20,471 nucleotides of DNA from an uncultured Oscillospiraceae bacterium (lineage in GTDB: Bacteria > Bacillota > Clostridia > Oscillospirales > Oscillospiraceae). The stretch lies in contig CAKUDE010000036.1 in the NCBI GenBank assembly GCA_934645175.1, positions 1-20,471 of the forward strand, given 5' to 3'. Below the pieces are notes generated by a model, which saw only the letters and a program-made list of their open reading frames with translations, was not told the DNA's origin and made no database searches. Each line of letters starts with the position of its first letter. Positions within the stretch are counted from its first letter, which is position 1. The position numbers and the translations under genes were made by a program. Shown piece by piece: positions 13,837 to 20,471 of the stretch.

Positions 13837-16800
13837 ATGAAAAAAGCACTGTTTTCCAAAATCCTTTCTCTGGTGCTGATCGTTGCGCTCCTTCTGGGCT
13901 TTGCCCTTCCCGGAAGCGCTACCCCCGGTGATCTGAGCTGGAGAAAATCCGACCGCAATCCTGCGACCGATTTTAGCGGGCGCAGGACCGAGGCTGCCGA
14001 GCAGCCGTCATATCAACCGAGCGACATTGTGCGGGTCTCAATCGTTTTGGAACAAAAGCCCACGATTCAGGCCGGCTATTCCGCTTCCCGCCTTGCGAAA
14101 GACGAGGAAGCAATGGCTTACAGCCGTAAGCTGCTGGCTGCGCAGGAGGAACTTGCACAGACCATTTCCCGCACGGTTCTCGGCGGTGAAAAGCTGGATG
14201 TCGTCTGGAATCTGACGCTTGCAGGTAACATTATTTCCGCGAATGTCGCCTACGGCAAGATTGACGCCATCCGCGCCGTCGAAGGCGTGAAGCGTGTCTT
14301 TGTCGAGCGTACTTACGAGCCGCAGAGAGCGGAAAAAGAAGAGACGCTTCCGCAAATGATTACTTCCTCCGGCATGATCGGCTCCAATCTAGTCTGGGCC
14401 AACGGCTATACCGGCGCGGGCTCGCGTATTGCCGTCATCGATACCGGTACCGACACGGATCACCAGTCCTTTGATAACGGCGCCTTCCTGTATGCGCTTG
14501 AGCAGAATGCAATGGCTGCAAACATGACCAAAGAGGCGTATATCAAGTCGCTGAACCTCCTCGACATAGACGAAATCGCCTCCGTTCTGGAGAAGCTGAA
14601 CGTCTATCGCCGCAATCCCAATCTCACCGCCGAAGATCTTTTCCTGAACGAAAAGCTCGCGTTCGGTTATAACTATGTGGATAACAGCCTGTATATCACC
14701 CACGATCGCGACAATCAGGGCGAGCACGGCTCTCACGTTACCGGTATCGCCGCCGCAAACCGTTATATCCCCGGCGGCGCAGGTTATCTGAATACCGTGG
14801 AAAATTACATGGTAACGGGCGTTGCGCCCGATGCTCAGATCATCACAATGAAGGTCTTCGGCATCACCGGCAGCACGACCGAAGCCGATTACATGGCAGC
14901 CATTGAGGATGCGATTCTCCTCGGCTGCGACGCAGTGAACCTTTCGCTCGGCACGTCCAGCGCCGGCGAGCCCTATGAAGACGAATATGCCTCTCTGCTG
15001 GAATATCTGGAGCAGACGGACATTGTGGTCGTCGGTTCTGCCGGCAACGCCGGTCAGTGGGCGGAAAACACGTTCCCCGGCCATCCCTATGCCGACGACG
15101 CCGTATTTGATACCGTCGGCGCTCCGGCGGGCTACAAGAGCTGGCTGTCCGTTGCGTCCGTGGAAAACAGCGGCTCGGTCGGTCTGGGCTTTATCGTCGG
15201 CGACCGGAACGTTGTCTACAATCAGTCCAGTTACTCGAACCAGCCGATGGCGACGCTTGACCGCAGCGCAGACGGCAGCGGCACGGAATACGACTATATC
15301 TTTATTGACGGCTTCGGCACGGCCGCCGATTACGCCGGCCTTGATCTTACGGGAAAGATCGTTTTCGTTAGCCGCGGAGAAACGACCTTCTCCGATAAGG
15401 CAAACCTCGCCGCTTCGCTCGGCGCGGCAGCAATCGTAGTTTATAACAATCAGCCCGGCATCAATAACATGGACCTGACGAGCTACAACTATACCGCTCC
15501 CTGCGTTTCAATCTATCGTGCGGACGGTATGGCGATCCGTGCGCTGTCTGCCGAGCAGACAACCGAAGCGGGTCTGAAGTATTTCACGGGTAAGATGACC
15601 GTCACGGGCAGAATGCTCGTCTCGAAGGGCAGCTCCGAGTACTATACCATGAGCGATTTCAGCTCCTGGGGCGTTCCCGGAAACCTGAGCTTGAAGCCGG
15701 AAATCACCGCTCCCGGCGGCAAGATCTACTCCGTCTATGGAAGCACGCCGCAGGGCGGCGGCTCGGATCAGTATGAGATCATGTCCGGTACGTCCATGGC
15801 CTCGCCGCAGATCGCCGGTATGGTCGCACTGGTCGCACAGTATCTGCGCCAGAATGACCTGTGCAAGAAGAGCGGCCTGTCGCCGCGCCAGCTTGCAACA
15901 AGCCTGCTGATGTCTACCGCAGAGCCTCTGTTTGAGGAAATTTCCGGCGGCAACTATTATTCTCTGCTCGCGCAGGGTGCCGGCCTCGGCCGCGTCGACC
16001 TGGCGACCGCCGCAGAGTCCTACATTCTCGTCGACGGACAGACGGACGGAAAGGTCAAGGTCGAGCTGGGCGACGATCCCAACCGTACCGGTGTTTACAC
16101 CTTTACCTTCTCCATCAACAACATGAACGGCAAGGAAATCACCTATGCTCTTTCCGCAGACCTGTTCCGCCAGGGTGTTATGGAGCACAGCGATTATTCC
16201 GGACTGTATCTGCTTGATTCCGCAACGACCGGTCTGGCCGGTGAAACGACTTTCGCCATCAAGGGCGGAGAAACGCTCCGTCTCGCTTCCCTGCTGAATT
16301 ACGACTTCAACGAAGACGGCAAGACCGATTCGCAGGACGTTGATTTGCTTCTGGACTATGTTCTGGGCAAGATTTCTGAGCTGAAGGGCAACGGAGACAT
16401 CAACGGCGACGGCTCCGTCAACTCCTACGACGCACATCTTCTGCTCAAGCTCATTGAAGGCAGCACTTGTGTCAAGGTGCCCGCAAACGGCAGCGTAAGC
16501 GTGACCGTCACCATGACGCTGTCGAAGAACACAAAGGATTATCTGGATACCTACACTCCCAACGGCACCTATATTGAAGCCTTTGTCTATGCCGCAGCCG
16601 TCGCCGACGCGGAGGATGCCGTCGGAACGACGCATTCCATCCCCGTTCTCGGCTTCTACGGTAACTGGAGCGATTCCAGTATGTTTGACCGCGGCACCCG
16701 CGCGGAGATGGTAAGCAATGCGAGCGACGTCCCCCCGTACCTCTACAATGTGATCGGCAACGGGAACTTCCTGTCCATCCGTTACGGCGACGAGGACGGC

Positions 16801-19800
16801 GAGTATTACTTCGGCGGCAATCCCTATACCTCCGATAATACCTATCTGCAGGAGCGCAACGCGCTGAACAATACCGACGGCGATACCATCGCCAACCAGT
16901 ATTTCACACTGATCCGTAATGCACCCAATGCAAAAATCCTGATTACCGATGCAAAAACCGGTGCGGTTTACTTTGAAAAATCCATCCGCGACGCCTATGC
17001 ACCCTACTTCAGCGACACTTACGGCGCATGGCAGAATACGCAGAATGTCGTTACGCTCGGTTGGGCGGGCACGGACGCCGACGGCAACGCGCTTCCCGAG
17101 GGCAGCAGCGTATGGATCACCATGGTCGCCGCTCCCTCCTACTACACACGGTACACGCAGACGACGGGCGACAACGGCGAGACCGTCACCGTCAAGACCG
17201 TTGACTGGGAGGCACTGGGCGAGGGTGCGTATATGACCACCCGAGTCACCATTGACAACACCGCTCCGGCCGTCAGCGGTATCGTCCTTGACCTTGTCAA
17301 GGGAGACACGCTGCGCGTCTCCGCGAAGGACAACGAGTATATCGCTTCCGTTTCTCTGCTGAACGGCTCCGGAAGCAGCACGCTGGTCGCCGTCTCTCCC
17401 AACCAGACCGAGCGCGGCGCAGCCGTTGACGTCGAATTGGATCTGACCGGCGTAACCGGCAAGAACTTCCTTGTCGCCGTGTATGACTACGCGGGAAATG
17501 TTTCGACCTACGAGGTCGAGCTTGGCGAACGCGAGGCATACCGTCCCTATTTCACCGCCTGCGCTTATTCGAAACAGCAGTATATCGGCATTGAGAAGGA
17601 CGGCCTTTCCTATGTGGAAGTGGCAAAGACCAACCGCGGCACCGTCCAGGCTGCCGAATATGTAGACGGTTACGTGTTCGAAATCTCTGAAGGCAGGAAT
17701 CTCTACGTTGCAAATGACAACGACCTTGGCGACTTCCGCTTTATTGCAACGCTCGACCCGGAGAAGCGTTATGAGATTACCAACACACTGGACCTGGCCT
17801 ATAGCTATAAGGACGGAAAGCTTTATATTCTGTTCTACGCCGAAGCAAACGGGCAGAACGCCCCCTATTTCGGCACCGTTGATATGTATACCGGCGAGCT
17901 GGACGTTCTGGCGGAAATGCCTGTTGACGTCAACTCCATGGCCGTCGATGAGCAGGGCAATTTCTACTCCGTCGGTTATCGCAACCCGACGCTCTACACC
18001 TATACCGTAGAAAGTGTCACCGCCGAGGAGCCCAGCGTATCCGTCGTCGGCTCTACGGGCTTCTGGAGCACCGGCAACCTCAACTCCCTCGCATGGGACC
18101 ACAACACGCAGAAGCTCTATTGGGCCTATCCCAACATTCTCTTTGAGGTGAATCACACTACCGGAGAATGCACGCAGATCGGCGGCTACTTCATGTTCTC
18201 CATGACCGGCCTGTATATCCGCCCCGCATCCGGCAGCAGCCGATTCGAGCCGACGGACGAAGTCCTGCGCGTCACGCTCGACCACTACGAGGCTCGCACG
18301 CTCGTCGGTCAAAGCATCCGTCTGAACGCACAGGTCTGGCCGTGGAATGTGACCGATTCCTCCGTGACCTGGAGCTCCTCCGATCCGTCCGTTGCAACGG
18401 TCAATGAAAAGGGCGTTATCAAGGGCGTTTCCGCCGGCACCGTGACGATCACCGCCGCCGCCGTCCTCGATCCGACCAAGACCGCAAGCTGTACCGTCGA
18501 GGTCATTACGCTCGACAAAACGCTCAACGGCATCGTCTGGGACGAAGAAGGCAACGTCTGGTGGAGCGAATTTGAAAGCAGCAAGCTGCCGACCTTCAAA
18601 AAGCTGACACAGCAGCCGTCCGAAGTCGAGCTTTGCTCCACTGCGGTCGCACCCGACGGGAGGATCTATGCCGCTTCGGCAAGCGTTTCCGGCAACACCC
18701 TGCGCTCCACGCTCTACACCGTCGATCCGGACACCTTCGCTGCGACGGAAATCGGCCCCTCCACAAACGGCTACAGCGATATCGCCTATGCCCCGCACCT
18801 GAAGGGCGGCTCCATCATCGCGACCTACGGCGGCTATGTTCTGTTTGTCGATCCGACGACGGGCGACTACTCGCAGGCAAGCGGCGATGTGTTCCATATG
18901 TGGCAGTATAATCTGCTCGGCATTGCCTACGCCGGTTCCGACCGCTACACCGAGTGGGGCTACGACACCACCATCGACTGGTACTTCCTGGTCGACGCCA
19001 AGGGCTTTGTTTATCTGATGGGCTGGCTGGAGGACGGAGGCTCGCTGTACTATCTGGAGCATCCGGCTACCGATGACGGTGTATTTACCCGCATCGATGT
19101 AGAGACTGACGCCGTGTACTGCTGCTCGCTGTACTACGACGGAAGCTTCCTGTACTACAGCTGCTACGACAATAACACCGACCTGTCCACGCTTTATGCA
19201 ATCGATACCGTCGGAACCCGCGCTGCTTATCGTCTGGGCGATTTCGGCAAGGGTGTCTGGCCGGTCGGCGGCCTGATGGAGCTGACGGGCGCCACAACCG
19301 ATTCCATGCTGAACGGTCTGAAGCTTACCGCCGCCCCAAAGCCCGTTTCCGAAGCGCTGACGCCGAAGGCAAAGGTTGAAACTCCCGCTACCGTTTCTGC
19401 CGCGCAGACCGCTCCCGAGTTCCGCCTCCTGAGCCGCGGTGCCGCCGTCGAAGGCAAGCGACAGATCGTTGTGGAGATCACGCCGTTCGGTGATTCAACC
19501 AACGGTCTTATGAGCGTCGGCTATAACCCCGAGGAGCTGGTGCTTGTCTCAGTGACCGGCCTGACCGAGGGCTTCTCCGTAAAGCAAAGCGAGGGTGCAC
19601 TGGAATTGGCCTATGCCTCCGCGCACAACATTCTTGCTGATGAAGTCATTGCCGTCCTTGTGTTCGACGTAACGGATCAGGTCGAAGATACGGTTACAAT
19701 TGACGTCGGGCAATCGGAGATCAACAACGAGACCGGCGGAATCGGCACGACAATCGAAATCGAGGTTCCGGCCATTGAGGTCTGCCCCTCCGAGAAATTT

Positions 19801-20343
19801 GTTGACATCCACGAAAACGAGTGGTATCACGAAGCGGTTGATTACGTTGTCAAAAACGGTCTGATGATCGGTATGGATGAGACGCATTTTGAGCCGAACT
19901 CGAAGATGACGCGCGCACAGCTCGTTCAGGTGCTCTATCGTATGGCAGGAAGCCCGGAGACGGAAGCACAGCTTGCGTTTACGGATGTCGCCAAGGGACA
20001 GTGGTACTATGACGCCGTCGCCTGGGCCAGCGCAAACGGTATTACCAGGGGAATTGACGAGACGCACTTCGCGCCGAATGATCCCGTCACCCGCGAGCAA
20101 ATGGTCACGTTCTTCGCACGGTTCGCCGCGCTGAATGGGATCGATACCTCGTATCAGGGCAATCTGTCCGACTTTACCGATGCCGACAAGGTGAGCGACT
20201 ATGCAGTCGATGCCATGACCTGGGCTTACGAGATCGGGCTGATCAACGGTATGGAAAATCACCGTCTGAATCCCGGCTGGACCGCACAGCGCTCGCAGGC
20301 AGCGACCGTCCTGATGCGCTATTGTCTGCTGTTTATCGACTGA
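13837..20343 (+). CDS. Giant secreted S8 protease with dockerin, Big_2, cohesin-like and SLH domains
   Basis: This 2168-aa protein starts at ATG 13837 after GGAGGAAAGGTT. In order it shows: a signal peptide (MKKALF...ALPGSA, cut near 28); an I9-like propeptide (about 60-170); a subtilisin domain with complete catalytic set Asp202 (AVIDTG), His297 (HGSHVTG), Asn404 and Ser653 (SGTSMASP); a PA insert (about 485-545); and a lactocepin/C5a-peptidase-like Fn3 region (about 730-945, ending PVLGFYGNWSD). The Fn3 region is interrupted by a two-repeat dockerin (calcium loops DFNEDGKTDSQD at 823 and DINGDGSVNSYD at 854). Then come another Fn3-like domain (about 1140-1230), propeller-like repeats (about 1240-1470 and 1565-1825) split by a Big_2 domain (about 1476-1558), a cohesin-like beta domain (about 1861-1976) and three SLH repeats (1985-2041, 2046-2098, 2111-2168). 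It should be exported and held on the wall by SLH, degrading external proteins. Substrate unknown. Confidence 0.93.
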   Translation: MKKALFSKILSLVLIVALLLGFALPGSATPGDLSWRKSDRNPATDFSGRRTEAAEQPSYQPSDIVRVSIVLEQKPTIQAGYSASRLAKDEEAMAYSRKLLAAQEELAQTISRTVLGGEKLDVVWNLTLAGNIISANVAYGKIDAIRAVEGVKRVFVERTYEPQRAEKEETLPQMITSSGMIGSNLVWANGYTGAGSRIAVIDTGTDTDHQSFDNGAFLYALEQNAMAANMTKEAYIKSLNLLDIDEIASVLEKLNVYRRNPNLTAEDLFLNEKLAFGYNYVDNSLYITHDRDNQGEHGSHVTGIAAANRYIPGGAGYLNTVENYMVTGVAPDAQIITMKVFGITGSTTEADYMAAIEDAILLGCDAVNLSLGTSSAGEPYEDEYASLLEYLEQTDIVVVGSAGNAGQWAENTFPGHPYADDAVFDTVGAPAGYKSWLSVASVENSGSVGLGFIVGDRNVVYNQSSYSNQPMATLDRSADGSGTEYDYIFIDGFGTAADYAGLDLTGKIVFVSRGETTFSDKANLAASLGAAAIVVYNNQPGINNMDLTSYNYTAPCVSIYRADGMAIRALSAEQTTEAGLKYFTGKMTVTGRMLVSKGSSEYYTMSDFSSWGVPGNLSLKPEITAPGGKIYSVYGSTPQGGGSDQYEIMSGTSMASPQIAGMVALVAQYLRQNDLCKKSGLSPRQLATSLLMSTAEPLFEEISGGNYYSLLAQGAGLGRVDLATAAESYILVDGQTDGKVKVELGDDPNRTGVYTFTFSINNMNGKEITYALSADLFRQGVMEHSDYSGLYLLDSATTGLAGETTFAIKGGETLRLASLLNYDFNEDGKTDSQDVDLLLDYVLGKISELKGNGDINGDGSVNSYDAHLLLKLIEGSTCVKVPANGSVSVTVTMTLSKNTKDYLDTYTPNGTYIEAFVYAAAVADAEDAVGTTHSIPVLGFYGNWSDSSMFDRGTRAEMVSNASDVPPYLYNVIGNGNFLSIRYGDEDGEYYFGGNPYTSDNTYLQERNALNNTDGDTIANQYFTLIRNAPNAKILITDAKTGAVYFEKSIRDAYAPYFSDTYGAWQNTQNVVTLGWAGTDADGNALPEGSSVWITMVAAPSYYTRYTQTTGDNGETVTVKTVDWEALGEGAYMTTRVTIDNTAPAVSGIVLDLVKGDTLRVSAKDNEYIASVSLLNGSGSSTLVAVSPNQTERGAAVDVELDLTGVTGKNFLVAVYDYAGNVSTYEVELGEREAYRPYFTACAYSKQQYIGIEKDGLSYVEVAKTNRGTVQAAEYVDGYVFEISEGRNLYVANDNDLGDFRFIATLDPEKRYEITNTLDLAYSYKDGKLYILFYAEANGQNAPYFGTVDMYTGELDVLAEMPVDVNSMAVDEQGNFYSVGYRNPTLYTYTVESVTAEEPSVSVVGSTGFWSTGNLNSLAWDHNTQKLYWAYPNILFEVNHTTGECTQIGGYFMFSMTGLYIRPASGSSRFEPTDEVLRVTLDHYEARTLVGQSIRLNAQVWPWNVTDSSVTWSSSDPSVATVNEKGVIKGVSAGTVTITAAAVLDPTKTASCTVEVITLDKTLNGIVWDEEGNVWWSEFESSKLPTFKKLTQQPSEVELCSTAVAPDGRIYAASASVSGNTLRSTLYTVDPDTFAATEIGPSTNGYSDIAYAPHLKGGSIIATYGGYVLFVDPTTGDYSQASGDVFHMWQYNLLGIAYAGSDRYTEWGYDTTIDWYFLVDAKGFVYLMGWLEDGGSLYYLEHPATDDGVFTRIDVETDAVYCCSLYYDGSFLYYSCYDNNTDLSTLYAIDTVGTRAAYRLGDFGKGVWPVGGLMELTGATTDSMLNGLKLTAAPKPVSEALTPKAKVETPATVSAAQTAPEFRLLSRGAAVEGKRQIVVEITPFGDSTNGLMSVGYNPEELVLVSVTGLTEGFSVKQSEGALELAYASAHNILADEVIAVLVFDVTDQVEDTVTIDVGQSEINNETGGIGTTIEIEVPAIEVCPSEKFVDIHENEWYHEAVDYVVKNGLMIGMDETHFEPNSKMTRAQLVQVLYRMAGSPETEAQLAFTDVAKGQWYYDAVAWASANGITRGIDETHFAPNDPVTREQMVTFFARFAALNGIDTSYQGNLSDFTDADKVSDYAVDAMTWAYEIGLINGMENHRLNPGWTAQRSQAATVLMRYCLLFID

Positions 20344-20406
20344 TTCTTCCTTTCCTCTTACTTATTTCCCGGCAACGCGGCCGGTGCCTTTTGGCTGAAG
20401 TGATAA

Positions 20407-20443
20407 AATAATGGTAGACACGAAAGTGCCTACCATTATTTTT
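20407..20443 (+). terminator. Terminator of the protease gene
   Basis: AATAATGGTAG (20407-20417) pairs with CTACCATTATT (20430-20440), continues after one mismatch with CAC/GTG and closes with a GAAA tetraloop; TTT follows. It lies 64 bases after the protease stop. The 57 bases before it hold only a small CCGGC/GCCGG inverted repeat. Confidence 0.85.
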
Positions 20444-20453
20444 ATGCTAATAT

Positions 20454-20471
20454 AGACATGGAGGTGGAAAT
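20454..20471 (+). promoter_or_regulatory. Ribosome-binding site of a next gene beyond the window
   Basis: ATGGAGGTGGAAAT ends the window. GGAGGTG is a good Shine-Dalgarno, and the final AT could be the first two bases of an ATG start at the right distance. The gene itself is outside the window, so nothing can be said about it. Confidence 0.35.

Noticed and set aside
15508..19062. A 1184-codon open frame on the minus strand, antisense to the protease gene
   Set aside because: It mirrors the codon pattern of the plus-strand gene, which has strong domain evidence; the antisense product is a low-complexity mix of G, V, I, D and R without motifs. GC-rich third positions keep this frame free of stops.
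1..20471. CRISPR arrays, tRNA or rRNA genes, complete insertion sequences
   Set aside because: No regularly spaced repeats, no cloverleaf with CCA-type arms, no rRNA-like sequence and no intact transposase were seen on either strand.

Overview
The window looks like the chromosome of a Gram-positive, gut-type member of the Clostridia (Oscillospiraceae/Ruminococcaceae-like). The reasons are strong AGGAGG ribosome-binding sites, an alanine T-box leader, Clostridia-type serine recombinase and AraC/ABC/DtxR cassette remnants, and a giant secreted subtilase with SLH repeats. This assignment is inferred from gene types only; no database was searched.

Region 1 (about 1-1170) is a scar. It holds a strong hairpin terminator, the C-terminal third of a large serine recombinase without its catalytic domain, an orphan promoter, an unrecognised 62-aa ORF, and the first 24 codons of a DtxR/MntR-type metal-dependent repressor cut off by a rearrangement. 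Region 2 (about 1181-6250, minus strand) is an AraC regulator followed by two ABC half-transporters (TM domain plus ATPase each), ending at the broken DtxR-type gene. This resembles AraC-ABC-ABC-repressor cassettes linked to metal or siderophore uptake. The first half-transporter carries a 2-base frameshift in a (CT)5 repeat near its 3' end. An 18-bp dyad (GTTAG-N6-CTAAC) sits on the transporter promoter start and recurs, 15 of 18 bases identical, in the scar near the DtxR remnant. It is a candidate iron/metal-repressor operator.

Region 3 (about 6295-13532, minus strand) is a compact housekeeping operon: alaS - HIT-family hydrolase - comEC - holA - rnmV-like. It is led by a consensus promoter and an alanine T-box riboswitch and closed by a strong bidirectional terminator. 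Genes are separated by 4-43 nt or overlap, and the last codons of comEC form the Shine-Dalgarno of holA. All five genes therefore appear to depend at least partly on a promoter controlled by alanyl-tRNA charging.

Region 4 (about 13687-20444, plus strand) is one 2168-aa secreted subtilisin-family protease with its own promoter, a leader containing an orphan Shine-Dalgarno near the 5' end, and a terminator. Its architecture is unusual: a lactocepin/C5a-peptidase-like S8 domain with PA insert, a two-repeat dockerin inserted in an Fn3-like domain, a propeller-like region interrupted by a Big_2 domain, a cohesin-like beta domain and three SLH repeats for wall anchoring. The window ends just after a Shine-Dalgarno for the next plus-strand gene.
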